From Flavobacteriales bacterium (lineage in GTDB: Bacteria > Bacteroidota > Bacteroidia > Flavobacteriales > JASBRU01), in contig JASBRU010000008.1 in the NCBI GenBank assembly GCA_030149285.1, positions 1 through 64,000 of the forward strand: DNA of 64,000 nucleotides. Reading direction: 5' to 3'. A model generated the notes under the pieces. That model made no database searches. It had not been told where the DNA came from and saw nothing but the letters and a program-made list of their open reading frames with translations. The translations under genes and the position numbers were made by a program. Shown one piece after another: positions 1-8,881 of this stretch. The first letter of the stretch is position 1. Every line of letters starts with the position of its first letter.

Positions 1-1
1 T

Positions 2-151
2 ACGAATGAAGATGCATGGGATGGAAGATTCCAAGGCTCAGGAGATGTAGTAGGCGATGGCGTATATTTCTATGAGTTGATATTGGTAGATGGAGCTACA
101 AATGAAACCAAAGTATACAAAGGAAGTGTACATGTGTTTACTCGTCAGTAG
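2..151 (+). CDS. C-terminal end of a T9SS type B (gliding-motility-associated) sorting domain protein, 5'-truncated
   Basis: Open reading frame entering from the left edge and ending at TAG 149-151. The roughly 49 visible residues contain the W-D-G-R core, the G-D-G-V-Y-F-Y-E-L strand and a V-Y-K-G-S-V-H-V-F-x-R end. This is the terminal pattern of the type B (gliding motility-associated C-terminal) sorting domain, which sends cargo through the Bacteroidota type IX secretion system to the cell surface. The body of the protein lies outside the window, so its function is unknown. A strong hairpin terminator follows 26 bases after the stop. The downstream gene for the other type B protein (791-3418) ends in a related domain on the opposite strand. 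Confidence 0.8.
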   Translation, partial: TNEDAWDGRFQGSGDVVGDGVYFYELILVDGATNETKVYKGSVHVFTRQ

Positions 152-177
152 TAAAAACAGTTAATAGAATATCAATA

Positions 178-212
178 AAAAGGCAGCTTTTCAGCTGCCT
201 TTTTATTTTTTA
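178..212. terminator. Bidirectional rho-independent terminator
   Basis: Perfect 8-bp stem, AGGCAGCT (181-188) with AGCTGCCT (193-200), loop TTTC. It is flanked by a T-rich tract on the right and an A tract on the left, so it can end the plus-strand gene ending at 151 and the minus-strand ribE transcript ending at 203. Confidence 0.85.
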
Positions 213-787
213 ATAAGTTTAGCAATATATTTCCCTAGAATATCAAACTCTAAATTTACCTTATCGCCAATTGTTAAACGATGAAAATTGGTGTGTTCAT
301 AGGTGTAAGGGATAATAGCTACAGAAAAAGAGTTTTCTTTAGAGTTAACTACAGTAAGGCTAGTTCCGTTTACAGTTATAGAGCCTTTTTCAACAGTTAT
401 GTTGCCAAAAGATCTGTCGTATTCAAAAGTAAAAAGGTAACTACCATCTTGCTCTTCTATATTTTTACAAATAGCAGTTTGATCAACATGACCTTGAACA
501 ATGTGACCATCTAGTCGATCACCTAATTTCATACAACGCTCAATATTTACAACATCAGATACCTGTAAAGAGCCGAGGCTGCTTTTTTGTAAGGTTTCAT
601 CAATTGCTGTAACAGTATAGGTGTCATCAACAATGCTTACTACAGTTAAGCAAACACCATTATGGGCAATACTTTGGTCTATTTTTAACTCTGGTGCTAA
701 AGAAGATTGTATGGTAATATCTAGGTTGCTATTCTCCTGTTGCAGTTTTACAACTGTTCCTAGTTCTTCTACAATACCTGTAAACAT
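203..787 (-). CDS. ribE: Riboflavin synthase, alpha subunit
   Basis: Catalyses dismutation of two 6,7-dimethyl-8-ribityllumazine molecules to riboflavin in the cytoplasm. The 194-residue protein begins with the family signature M-F-T-G-I-V-E-E-L-G. It shows the internal duplication typical of riboflavin synthase: two lumazine-binding repeats of about 95 residues, the first with N-G-V-C-L-T-V and G-H-I-V-Q-G-H-V-D, the second with K-G-S-I-T-V-N-G-T-S-L-T-V. Length matches the family. It starts only 3 bases after the end of the large T9SS gene upstream on the same strand, so it is probably transcribed with it. No FMN riboswitch is visible in front of it, and no other rib genes lie nearby. Confidence 0.95.
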   Translation of the reverse strand: MFTGIVEELGTVVKLQQENSNLDITIQSSLAPELKIDQSIAHNGVCLTVVSIVDDTYTVTAIDETLQKSSLGSLQVSDVVNIERCMKLGDRLDGHIVQGHVDQTAICKNIEEQDGSYLFTFEYDRSFGNITVEKGSITVNGTSLTVVNSKENSFSVAIIPYTYEHTNFHRLTIGDKVNLEFDILGKYIAKLIKK

Positions 788-790
788 ATA

Positions 791-3418
791 TTATCTATAT
801 AAATGTATAAAGCCCTCAAAGGTAATAGATTCGGGGTTACCAAGGTCTACAGATCTACCTGTGGCTATATAAAAGTATACTCCTTGAGAACAGAGTTGGC
901 CATTGTCTTTATGAGTTCCATCCCATCCGGACTCAATAAAATTATCTAAATCAGTGTTTTCATAAACAATATTACCCCATCTATTATAAATAATAATTTC
1001 TATGTCTGCCAAGTCATTTACGTTAACAGGAATAAACCTATCATTGTTGCCATCTCCATTTGGGGTAAATACATTGGGTAGTTCTAGTGAAGGACAGGCT
1101 GAAACACAATGTATATTACTAAAGCCACTCTCATTACCAACACTATCTACTGCTGTTACTGCATAACAACCTGCTATACTGGCAAAGTTTGATGCGTTAA
1201 AGAATGTATCGGTAATTGTAGCTACAACCTGTAAAGGTAAATTTGGGTCGGCATTAAAGTACACATTGTATTCTTGTATGTCTTGTGAGCAGTTTTGACC
1301 GCTCCAAGAAAGTACCAATTGGCTTTCTTCACAATCAAGATTTAATACAACATCTAAGGGACAAGGAGCAGTTGTATCTCTTGGTGTAGAACAAACTTCT
1401 TGCGAAGTATTTAACAGCGGAACCGGTAAACCGGAGCCACTATACCTACCAATAGCTTCTACTAAGTAACATCGCTCAACACCGTTTACCAAATTGGTAT
1501 CAACATAAGTTAGCGGGTCTGTAGTGGTATCATGCACAACAAAATTACCACTTGCCGGAGGTTCTTCTCTAAATATTACAATGGTGTCATTAATCCACGG
1601 CACCGTATAATTAAAGTTTAGTCTGTTTTGATTATCACTAGGAATGGCTGTTAAAAATATAGATGATGCGGCTGTAGATGAGCCTAATACAAAAGTATTT
1701 CCCGGGGTATTGTTGTGTATGTCTATACGATAGGTATAACCTGTTGTTCGAGTGTCAATGGTATTATCTGTAAATAGTGTGTCTGTTAAAGTAGGTGTGG
1801 TACCTATAGAGGTAAATGTGCCACCATTTGTACCCGTGGCTCTAAAAATCTCATAGCTATAGGGTCCGGGAGCCTGAGGAGTGTCTATAACTAAGGGCCT
1901 TACCCACCGTATTTCTATTTGCCCATTTACATCATCTGTATTTAATACATCTACATTGGTAATAATAGGTACGTTTTTAGATAGCTCGGCACAAGTTTCT
2001 ACAGAAGCATAGCTTTCTGCTCCATCCGGGAAACAAGCTACAATCATATAGCAATAGCGAACGCCTCTTGCCAAATCATCATTATCTACATAAGCAGTAT
2101 CTAAAAGCCCCCCTCTATTTGTATGAATCAATTCATAGCCTGTAGATTCCGGTACACCTGGTACACAAGAATCGTTTACAAATGCTATAGAGTCGGGTTT
2201 TCTGTAAATTTTGTAAGCAATTGCATCTGTACAAATACTTGAATTCCAATTAAGCGAAATGCTATCTGCAGTAGGTACAGCCATGGGGTTTAACGGACCA
2301 GGGGCAATAACTTGTATTTTAAGTGTGTAAAAGTCTACCAAGCTAGGATTACCATTGTCTACCGCCTTAAAGTTTACAAAATAAGGCTGTTTACGAACAT
2401 GGCTACAATCTGTTTGCCACGTAAACAAACCATTGTTAAATCCGGGGCCACCGCCAAGGGATATAAATGTAGCCTGAGGGTTTAAAGTAAAAGGCCCACC
2501 AGAAGCGGTAAATATTATATTGTCATTATTAATGTCCGTTGCGTCTATTGGTAAGTTTATAAAATCGCCGGCTTCAACACATATTTCGCCTACTTCTTCA
2601 ATCTCAGGGGGGTCATTATTACAGTTCAATATGTCTACCTGCATATCTCTTACCACCTTACCAATGAGTATAAACTTATTGGTGGTTGTGTCTTTTCGCC
2701 ATTCACTAATTTCTATGGCCATATTATATTGCCCGGCAAGTAATGGTGTATCCCATTTTAACTCTCCGGTTACACTATCAATTTTTATTAAGTCTACACC
2801 AGGTGCAAAATTAGGGTCATATACTTCCGGAATATCTATACCATTTGCAGCTTTAGAGTTTACTAATTTGTAAGATAAGCTATCGCCATCTATATCAAAG
2901 GCACTGGGGTTGTGTAAAAAAATTCTGTTAACACACCCAATGTCAATTGGTGGGTTTAAAAGACTAGGAGAACTGTTGTCTCCTAAAAAAGGATTGATAA
3001 TTAATATGCTTTCAACATAAAAAGGAATGTTTACCGAGTTGTCTATGTTAGAAACATTATCATTTCTATTTGGGTCTTCAAAAGACAGTGTATAGGTGCC
3101 AAAAACAGCATACGTATGTCTTCCTTGGTATATATTTAGCCTTATGTCATTGCCTACATCAACACCACCGTTTGCGCAGCCAAGTATAGCAGGGCCATTG
3201 GTTCTAGATATTATATCTGAGGTTCCGTCTCCCCAATCTATTTCTAAATCACATCTATCAGCCGGTGCAGAATCTTTAGTATAGGTAGTGATGGTTACAT
3301 CATAAGTTCTCTCTTGTCCCGGTACTTTACGGTACGTAATTTCGCCCGCACGGTTATGTGTAGCAAAAACCGACGAGACAAATCCCAGAGAAAATATAAT
3401 TAGTAAAAGTTTTTTCAT
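791..3418 (-). CDS. Large secreted surface protein with type B T9SS sorting domain
   Basis: About 875 residues. The ATG at 3416-3418 is preferred over the TTG one codon upstream, because it opens a clear signal peptide (M-K-K-L-L-L-I-I-F...A-T-H-N-R). The mature N-terminus T-H-N-R-A-G-E-I-T-Y is found in many Bacteroidota surface proteins. It is followed by a PKD-like segment (D-W-G-D-G-T), cadherin-like pieces and several fibronectin III-like segments rich in paired cysteines. The last 90 or so residues carry N-V-F-T-P-N-G-D-G-N-N-D-R-F, Y-N-R-W-G and G-W-D-G, the gliding-motility-associated type B sorting domain. By family knowledge it is exported by the type IX system and kept at or released from the surface. 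The ligand or role is unknown; adhesion is a guess. ribE follows 3 bases downstream. Confidence 0.85.
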   Translation of the reverse strand: MKKLLLIIFSLGFVSSVFATHNRAGEITYRKVPGQERTYDVTITTYTKDSAPADRCDLEIDWGDGTSDIISRTNGPAILGCANGGVDVGNDIRLNIYQGRHTYAVFGTYTLSFEDPNRNDNVSNIDNSVNIPFYVESILIINPFLGDNSSPSLLNPPIDIGCVNRIFLHNPSAFDIDGDSLSYKLVNSKAANGIDIPEVYDPNFAPGVDLIKIDSVTGELKWDTPLLAGQYNMAIEISEWRKDTTTNKFILIGKVVRDMQVDILNCNNDPPEIEEVGEICVEAGDFINLPIDATDINNDNIIFTASGGPFTLNPQATFISLGGGPGFNNGLFTWQTDCSHVRKQPYFVNFKAVDNGNPSLVDFYTLKIQVIAPGPLNPMAVPTADSISLNWNSSICTDAIAYKIYRKPDSIAFVNDSCVPGVPESTGYELIHTNRGGLLDTAYVDNDDLARGVRYCYMIVACFPDGAESYASVETCAELSKNVPIITNVDVLNTDDVNGQIEIRWVRPLVIDTPQAPGPYSYEIFRATGTNGGTFTSIGTTPTLTDTLFTDNTIDTRTTGYTYRIDIHNNTPGNTFVLGSSTAASSIFLTAIPSDNQNRLNFNYTVPWINDTIVIFREEPPASGNFVVHDTTTDPLTYVDTNLVNGVERCYLVEAIGRYSGSGLPVPLLNTSQEVCSTPRDTTAPCPLDVVLNLDCEESQLVLSWSGQNCSQDIQEYNVYFNADPNLPLQVVATITDTFFNASNFASIAGCYAVTAVDSVGNESGFSNIHCVSACPSLELPNVFTPNGDGNNDRFIPVNVNDLADIEIIIYNRWGNIVYENTDLDNFIESGWDGTHKDNGQLCSQGVYFYIATGRSVDLGNPESITFEGFIHLYR

Positions 3419-3534
3419 CAACCCAAGTATATATACCTTAACTCACTACAAGCCTTTTTAGTATAAACGAAAAAGACTTTTATTTAGTTCAGGTAAATTG
3501 GCTAATTTAGCCTCTTCAAAAATAACAAATCACT

Positions 3535-4947
3535 ATGAATATACGCAGTATTAAAGACTTTTCCGATAAACAACATCTTATTTTTGTTGCCTCAACAAAA
3601 AATCAATTAAAAGAAATTGGTTTTTCTAAGGCAGAGTTAGACTATGTAAATAGCAAATGGGAGAAAGATTCTAACAACAATATTGCTGTAAATCAATACA
3701 ATAGATGGGTTTTTGTGCTAAGCTTTAAAAAGGCCGATGCATACATGACTGCAGAGAATGCACGTAAAGCAGGAGCAAAAATTAACGATAAATTAAACCA
3801 AGAAAAGGCTGATAAAGTACAGATTGCAGGTAATGCAGATTTATCTATTGCCATTGCAGAGGGTTTAATCTTAGCAAATTATCAGTTTTTAAAGTATTTT
3901 AAAGATGCTGATAAAAAACAAAATAGCTTAAAAGAAGTAGCACTTGTAGGTGTGTCTAGCAAATCAATTAATGAGCTAGAGAGTGTTACGGGTGGAGTAA
4001 TGAAGGCGAGAGACTTAATAAACGAACCCTTATCTTATTTAACTGCAGAGCAATTGGCGGCGGACATTAAAAAAATGTCTGCCGAAGCAGGTTTTAAATT
4101 AGAAGTATTAAACAAAAAGAAGATAGAAAGCCTGAAAATGGGTGGTTTACTAGCTGTAAATAAAGGTAGTATAGATCCTCCAACTTTCAGTATACTAGAA
4201 TGGAAGCCGGAGAAAGCATCAAACAAACAGCCTGTTGTGCTTGTTGGTAAAGGTGTAGTATATGATACAGGTGGTTTGAGCTTAAAGCCGACAAAAAACT
4301 CTATGGATTTTATGAAGAGTGATATGTCTGGCGCAGCAGCTGTAGCAGGAGCTATTTATGCAATTGCAAAGGCAAAACTAAATGTACATGTAATAGGCTT
4401 AATACCGGCTACAGATAACAGACCGGGAGGCAATGCATATGCACCTGGAGATGTTGTAGAAATGTACAACGGATTAAAGGTGGAGGTGTTAAACACTGAT
4501 GCAGAAGGAAGAATGTTGCTAGCAGATGCATTAGCATATGCACAAAAATATAAGCCCGAATTGGTGATTGATTTAGCAACCCTTACAGGTGCAGCAGCAG
4601 CGGCAGTTGGCGAATACGGAATAGTAGCTATGGGTAACCTAGAGGGCACAAAGTGGCAAAAGCTAGAGAAAAGTGGCAACAATGTATATGAGCGTTTAGT
4701 ACGTTTTCCGTTTTGGGATGAGTATGGTGATTTAATGAAATCTAAAATTGCAGATTTAAAAAATATTGGTGGTCCGTATGGCGGCTCTATTACAGCAGGC
4801 AAGTTTTTAGAGCACTTTACAGATTATCCTTGGATGCATTTAGATATTGCAGGTCCTGCTTATTTACAAGCAAAAAGCAGTTATAGAGGTACAGGCGGAA
4901 CAGGAGTAGGAGTTCGTTTGTTATTTGATTTTATCAAGAACAGCTAA
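3535..4947 (+). CDS. pepA: Leucyl aminopeptidase, M17 family
   Basis: Cytosolic two-metal aminopeptidase that removes N-terminal residues from peptides. The 470-residue protein has a poorly conserved N-terminal domain (about 1-160) and a catalytic domain. In the latter I see the metal/catalytic Lys239 and Asp244 (V-G-K-G-V-V-Y-D-T-G-G), the M-K-S-D-M-S-G-A-A segment around 260-267, and the M17 signature N-T-D-A-E-G-R at 320-326, which supplies Asp322, Glu324 and the catalytic Arg326. Length is close to the family norm. The ATG at 3535 is well placed. A weak -7-like box TAATTTAG lies at 3503-3510. pdxA follows 7 bases after the stop, so the two probably share a transcript. Confidence 0.95.
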   Translation: MNIRSIKDFSDKQHLIFVASTKNQLKEIGFSKAELDYVNSKWEKDSNNNIAVNQYNRWVFVLSFKKADAYMTAENARKAGAKINDKLNQEKADKVQIAGNADLSIAIAEGLILANYQFLKYFKDADKKQNSLKEVALVGVSSKSINELESVTGGVMKARDLINEPLSYLTAEQLAADIKKMSAEAGFKLEVLNKKKIESLKMGGLLAVNKGSIDPPTFSILEWKPEKASNKQPVVLVGKGVVYDTGGLSLKPTKNSMDFMKSDMSGAAAVAGAIYAIAKAKLNVHVIGLIPATDNRPGGNAYAPGDVVEMYNGLKVEVLNTDAEGRMLLADALAYAQKYKPELVIDLATLTGAAAAAVGEYGIVAMGNLEGTKWQKLEKSGNNVYERLVRFPFWDEYGDLMKSKIADLKNIGGPYGGSITAGKFLEHFTDYPWMHLDIAGPAYLQAKSSYRGTGGTGVGVRLLFDFIKNS

Positions 4948-4954
4948 TATAATT

Positions 4955-6019
4955 ATGACACAACCATCCGATACACCAAAAATAAGAGTAGGTATTTCTG
5001 TAGGAGATATTAATGGCGTGGGTATGGAGGTAATAATGAAAACCTTTGCCGATAAACGCATTTTAGACTTTTGTACGCCCGTAGTTTTCGGTTCGTCAAA
5101 AGTTGCCTCTTATCATAGGAAAGCATTGGATATGCTGGAGTTTAATTTTCATGTAATTCATAACTTATCCGAACTGCATGATCATAAACCCAATTTAATT
5201 AATTGCTGGAAAGAAGAAGTAAATATAGAGTTAGGCAAAGAAACCCCCGAGGGAGGAAAGTATGCCTTTATTTCTTTAGAGCATGCATGTAAGGCTTTAA
5301 AAGATGGAGAGGTAGATGTGTTGCTTACAGCACCTATTAATAAGCACAATATACAGTCTGATGATTTTAAGTTTGCCGGCCATACAGAGTATTTAGAAAA
5401 CTACTTTGGCGGTAAAAGCTTAATGTTGCTGGTAAACGAAGGATTGAGAATGGGCTTAGTTACAGGCCATGTTCCAATAGCTGAGGTTGCCAAGAACATC
5501 AGCACAGAAAAAATACTGGATAAGTTAGAGGTATTAAACACTTCTTTAAAGCAAGATTTTGCTATTCGTAAACCAAAAATTGCCATTTTGGGCTTAAACC
5601 CACACAATGGCGATAATGGAATTATTGGTGAAGAAGACAGCACAATTATAAAACCGGCAGTAGAAGCTGCCAACGAAAAAGGAATATTGGTAAGAGGTCC
5701 CTATGCAGCCGATGGCTTTTTTGGCTCAGAAGGGTATAGAGAGTTTGATGCTGTTTTGGCAATGTATCACGATCAAGGATTGGTACCTTTTAAAACGCTG
5801 TCTTTTAACAACGGCGTTAACTTTACAGCAGGCTTACCGGTAATACGCACATCGCCAGACCACGGTACCGGTTACGGAATAGCAGGTAAAAACGAAGCAT
5901 CAGAATCTTCGTTTAGGCAAGCACTATATATGGCTATAGATCTGTATAAAAACAGAAATGAGTATAAAGGATTAACAGCTAATCCGCTACGTTTTTCTAA
6001 GGGGCGTAAAGACTCTTAG
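4955..6019 (+). CDS. pdxA: 4-hydroxythreonine-4-phosphate dehydrogenase
   Basis: NAD-dependent oxidation and decarboxylation of 4-phosphohydroxy-L-threonine in the DXP-dependent branch of pyridoxal phosphate synthesis. Start chosen at ATG 4955; an in-frame TTG at 4925 would lie inside pepA and gives residues with no family match. The protein (354 aa) opens with I-R-V-G-I-S-V-G-D-I-N-G-V-G, carries the metal-ligand histidine in G-H-T-E-Y-L, a second in the T-G-H-V-P segment and a third in M-Y-H-D-Q-G, and ends with the R-T-S-P-D-H-G-T-G-Y-G-I-A-G nucleotide/substrate loop. These are the diagnostic PdxA motifs. Its partner substrate pathway also needs DXP, the product of dxs at 10798-12477. Confidence 0.95.
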   Translation: MTQPSDTPKIRVGISVGDINGVGMEVIMKTFADKRILDFCTPVVFGSSKVASYHRKALDMLEFNFHVIHNLSELHDHKPNLINCWKEEVNIELGKETPEGGKYAFISLEHACKALKDGEVDVLLTAPINKHNIQSDDFKFAGHTEYLENYFGGKSLMLLVNEGLRMGLVTGHVPIAEVAKNISTEKILDKLEVLNTSLKQDFAIRKPKIAILGLNPHNGDNGIIGEEDSTIIKPAVEAANEKGILVRGPYAADGFFGSEGYREFDAVLAMYHDQGLVPFKTLSFNNGVNFTAGLPVIRTSPDHGTGYGIAGKNEASESSFRQALYMAIDLYKNRNEYKGLTANPLRFSKGRKDS

Positions 6020-6059
6020 AATAAGTGATTTAATACTTAGCCAGAATAAAAAGAATTTA

Positions 6060-6067
6060 TATCTTTG
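6060..6067 (+). promoter_or_regulatory. Bacteroidota -7 promoter box TATCTTTG
   Basis: Perfect match to TAnnTTTG, 24 bases before the ATG at 6092 of the DUF177 gene. No clear TTG -33 box at the usual distance. Likely drives DUF177-rpmF. Confidence 0.55.
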
Positions 6068-6091
6068 CAGGCCCTAGCAAAAGGCAAGCTT

Positions 6092-6622
6092 ATGAAAAAG
6101 TTTAAAGAATTTTCGATAGCGTTTGTTGGTCTTAAGTTGGGAATTCATCAGTTTGATTATCACATTGATGAGTCGTTCTTTAAAGAGTTTGAGTACGATG
6201 ATTTGCTAAAAGCAGATTTGGATATAGTGCTTCAGATGAACAAAAAAACAACTCTTATGGAGTTGGATTTTGCGCTAAAAGGTACCGTAAATGTACCTTG
6301 TGATGTATCAAACGTACCGTTTGATATGCCATTAGATGCCCAAATGAAGCTGATAGTAAAGTTTGCAGATGAGTATAATGATGAAGACGATGTGATATTA
6401 TTTTTACCACACGGAGAGCATCAGCTAAATGTAGCCCAGTTTATATATGAAATGGCTGTATTGGCAATACCTGCAAAACGTACACATCCGGATTTAGATA
6501 ATGGACTGGAAGCAGAAACATTAGATAAACTGGACGAACTGGAACGAGAACCAGAACAAGATAAAGAGATTGACCCACGTTGGGCAAAATTGAAGAATTT
6601 AATAACGGATAAAGACAAGTAA
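6092..6622 (+). CDS. DUF177 (YceD family) protein
   Basis: A 176-residue protein of the YceD/DUF177 family, which in bacteria of many phyla sits directly before rpmF. In E. coli and plants the family is tied to 23S rRNA maturation, so a role in large-subunit rRNA processing is inferred, not shown here. I start it at ATG 6092 (M-K-K-F-K-E-F); an in-frame TTG at 6065 overlaps the promoter box TATCTTTG and is rejected. Visible features are the conserved C-D-V-S segment in the middle ([11 protein letters not shown]) and the P-x-K-R-T-H-P near the end, both typical of the family, followed by an acidic tail and D-P-R-W-A-K-L. rpmF follows after 2 bases. Confidence 0.85.
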   Translation: MKKFKEFSIAFVGLKLGIHQFDYHIDESFFKEFEYDDLLKADLDIVLQMNKKTTLMELDFALKGTVNVPCDVSNVPFDMPLDAQMKLIVKFADEYNDEDDVILFLPHGEHQLNVAQFIYEMAVLAIPAKRTHPDLDNGLEAETLDKLDELEREPEQDKEIDPRWAKLKNLITDKDK

Positions 6623-6624
6623 AA

Positions 6625-6813
6625 ATGGCACATCCTAAACGCAGACAGTCGACTACAAGACGCGATAAAAGGAGAACTCACTACAAAGCTACTGAGCCTA
6701 CTCTAGCAGTAGATTCTACTACTGGTGAAACTCACTTATTCCACCGCGCTCACTGGTACGAAGGTAAATTGTACTACAAGGGTAAAGTGGTAATGGAGAA
6801 AGAAGAAGCTTAG
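6625..6813 (+). CDS. rpmF: 50S ribosomal protein L32
   Basis: Small basic protein of 62 residues with the L32 opening [17 protein letters not shown]. It is a structural protein of the large ribosomal subunit. The zinc-ribbon half of this version has no cysteines at all (the zinc-free or C-minus form), as is common in Bacteroidota, so it would not depend on zinc. Its position directly after DUF177 and before plsX-fabH is a widely conserved arrangement linking ribosome and phospholipid synthesis genes. A strong hairpin terminator lies 30 bases downstream. Confidence 0.97.
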   Translation: MAHPKRRQSTTRRDKRRTHYKATEPTLAVDSTTGETHLFHRAHWYEGKLYYKGKVVMEKEEA

Positions 6814-6836
6814 GCTTTTTTGACTACCGCCTTAAC

Positions 6837-6844
6837 TAATTTTG
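6837..6844 (+). promoter_or_regulatory. Possible -7 box TAATTTTG for plsX
   Basis: Perfect TAnnTTTG; TTTG at 6819-6822 could be the -33 box, but only 14 bases separate them against the usual 17-23. A transcript started here would begin inside the left arm of the terminator hairpin. Confidence 0.35.
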
Positions 6845-6884
6845 TAGATTTAGCCCGTAAAAACGGACTAAATCTACTTTTTTT
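6844..6884 (+). terminator. Strong rho-independent terminator after rpmF
   Basis: Left arm 6844-6858 and right arm 6863-6877 form 10 bp, one C/A mismatch and 4 more bp around an AAAA loop, followed by a 7-T run. A TAATTTTG box (6837-6844) sits immediately in front, so the promoter and terminator overlap. Confidence 0.85.
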
Positions 6885-6899
6885 ATTTAAGAGCAATAT

Positions 6900-7841
6900 A
6901 TGAGGATCGGTATCGATGTTATGGGAGGCGATTACGCCCCTAAAGTTACAGTAGAAGGAGCTTTACTGGCTCAGCAAGAGTTGCCGGATGATGTACGCAT
7001 TGTACTTATTGGCGATGAAGAAGCTATAAAAGCTACTCTAAACGAAAATAATGCTGACCCGAGCTTATTTGATATAGTACCTACCACAGAGGTAATAGGT
7101 ATGGCAGAACACCCTACCAAAGCCTTCTCACAAAAAACAAATTCTAGTATTACAGTTGGTTTTCATTTACTGAAAGCCGGAAAAATTGACGCCTTTGCCG
7201 GAGCCGGTAACACAGGTGCAATGCTTGTTGGTAGCTTTTACACAGTTAAGGCTGTGCAAGGAGTTATAAGACCTAGTATTGCTACTTTATTGCCTAAAGA
7301 GTCTGGTGGGGTGAATGTACTATTGGATGTGGGTATAAATTCTGATTGTAAGTCGGATGTTCTATATCAATTTGGTATCTTGGGCTCATTATATGCCGAA
7401 CACGTTTTTGGTATTCAAAACCCAAAGGTGGGTTTAATTAATATTGGTGAAGAAGAAGGAAAGGGAAACTTGGTTACACAAGCAACCCATGAGTTGATGA
7501 AAGAAACTAAAGAATTTAACTTTGTGGGGAACATTGAGAGTAGAGATATGTTTTCTGACAAGGCAGATGTAATGGTTTGCGATGGCTTTACCGGTAACAT
7601 AATGCTGAAAGAAGCAGAAGCTATTTATACCTTAATTAAAAAGAGAGGTATTGAAGATGCTTACTTTGATAGATTTAACTATGAAAATTACGGAGGGACA
7701 CCTGTATTAGGTATCAACTCTACAGTAATGATAGGTCACGGAATATCTAATGATATTGCCATTAAGAATATGATTCGTTCTGCTTATGAAATAGCAGATG
7801 CGAAGCTTTCTGACAAGATAAAAAATGCTTTTGAAGTATGA
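6900..7841 (+). CDS. plsX: Phosphate acyltransferase PlsX
   Basis: Converts acyl-ACP and phosphate to acyl phosphate, the acyl donor for PlsY in phosphatidic acid synthesis; peripheral membrane enzyme. The 313-residue protein begins R-I-G-I-D-V-M-G-G-D-Y-A-P, the PlsX signature. It also has S-S-I-T-V-G-F-H-L-L-K, G-A-G-N-T-G-A-M, L-L-D-V-G-I-N and the G-N-I-E-S-R-D stretch. Slightly shorter than the 330-345 residues of many homologues but with no missing motif. The stop overlaps the fabH start by 4 bases (ATGA), so translation of the two is probably coupled. The context links initiation of membrane lipid and fatty acid synthesis. Confidence 0.95.
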   Translation: MRIGIDVMGGDYAPKVTVEGALLAQQELPDDVRIVLIGDEEAIKATLNENNADPSLFDIVPTTEVIGMAEHPTKAFSQKTNSSITVGFHLLKAGKIDAFAGAGNTGAMLVGSFYTVKAVQGVIRPSIATLLPKESGGVNVLLDVGINSDCKSDVLYQFGILGSLYAEHVFGIQNPKVGLINIGEEEGKGNLVTQATHELMKETKEFNFVGNIESRDMFSDKADVMVCDGFTGNIMLKEAEAIYTLIKKRGIEDAYFDRFNYENYGGTPVLGINSTVMIGHGISNDIAIKNMIRSAYEIADAKLSDKIKNAFEV

Positions 7842-8839
7842 ATAAAATAACAGCAGCTATAACATCAATTGGGGGATATGTACCTGATTACATTTTAACC
7901 AATGATGAGTTAGCTACCATGGTTGACACTAATGATGAGTGGATAACCAGCAGAACCGGAATTAAAGAGCGTCGTATTTTGAAAGGTGAAGGAATGGGCG
8001 TTTCTTACATGGGGATTAAAGCGGCCAACGAAGCTTTGCAAAAAGCAAACGTAGACCCAAAAGATATAGACTTAGTAATATTTACTACCTGTACAGGCGA
8101 TATGCCTGTAGCATCATCTGCAACTTACTTAGCAACAGAAATAGGAGCAACCAACGCATATGGTTTTGATATCATGGCGGCATGTTCTGGTTTTTTATAT
8201 GGTTTATCTACAGCAGCTAAGTTTATAGAGGCAGGTGCTCATAAAAAAGTATTATTGGTTGGTGGCGATAAAATGTCATCTATTATAGATTATACAGACC
8301 GTAAAACATGTGTAATATTTGGTGATGGTGCCGGAGCAGTATTGCTTGAGGCAAATGAAGAAGGATACGGTGTGCAAGACGCTATACTAAAGAGTGATGG
8401 TAGCGGAAGAGATTTATTGAAAATTGATGCAGGTGGTTCTATGATGCCTCCAAGTCAAAAAACAATAGATGAGCGTTTACACTATGTATACCAAGATGGA
8501 CCGCACGTATTTAAGTTTGCGGTAACCAATATGGCTGATGTATCGGCTGAAATAATGAAAAAGAATAATCTTACATCTGAAGATGTAAATTGGTTAGTAC
8601 CGCATCAAGCCAATAAGCGTATTATAGATGCTACTGCCAATAGAATGGGATTAGATGAAAATAAAGTAATGTTGAATATCCAACGATACGGAAATACAAC
8701 AAGTGGTACCATTCCATTATGCCTTTGGGACTATGAAAAGCAACTAAAAAAAGGAGACAACTTGGTGTTGGCTGCTTTTGGAGGTGGTTTTACATGGGGG
8801 GCAATTTATGTGAAATGGGCCTATGATGGTAATAAATAA
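7838..8839 (+). CDS. fabH: Beta-ketoacyl-ACP synthase III
   Basis: Condenses acetyl- or branched acyl-CoA with malonyl-ACP to start each fatty acid chain. The 333-residue thiolase-fold protein has the full catalytic triad: Cys116 in D-I-M-A-A-C-S-G-F, His in W-L-V-P-H-Q-A-N, and Asn in R-Y-G-N-T-T-S-G-T. The C-terminal G-G-G-F-T-W-G-A strand is also present. Length is normal. It overlaps plsX by 4 bases and is followed 42 bases later by accB. Bacteroidota often make iso-branched fatty acids, so a branched-chain primer is likely, but the sequence alone does not prove it. Confidence 0.95.
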   Translation: MNKITAAITSIGGYVPDYILTNDELATMVDTNDEWITSRTGIKERRILKGEGMGVSYMGIKAANEALQKANVDPKDIDLVIFTTCTGDMPVASSATYLATEIGATNAYGFDIMAACSGFLYGLSTAAKFIEAGAHKKVLLVGGDKMSSIIDYTDRKTCVIFGDGAGAVLLEANEEGYGVQDAILKSDGSGRDLLKIDAGGSMMPPSQKTIDERLHYVYQDGPHVFKFAVTNMADVSAEIMKKNNLTSEDVNWLVPHQANKRIIDATANRMGLDENKVMLNIQRYGNTTSGTIPLCLWDYEKQLKKGDNLVLAAFGGGFTWGAIYVKWAYDGNK

Positions 8840-8843
8840 TTTT

Positions 8844-8851
8844 TAGATTTG
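8844..8851 (+). promoter_or_regulatory. -7 box TAGATTTG for accBC
   Basis: Perfect TAnnTTTG in the 42-base gap after fabH, 30 bases before the accB ATG. Suggests that acetyl-CoA carboxylase genes can be transcribed apart from plsX-fabH. Confidence 0.5.
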
Positions 8852-8881
8852 TTTAACTAACAGTTTCCTAAAAACGAAGCT

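Noticed and set aside
203-3418. FMN riboswitch controlling ribE
   Set aside because: ribE is directly behind the T9SS gene with a 3-base gap, and there is no structured leader.
4925-4955. Upstream TTG start for pdxA
   Set aside because: It lies inside pepA and the added residues have no family match; ATG 4955 fits the PdxA N-terminus.
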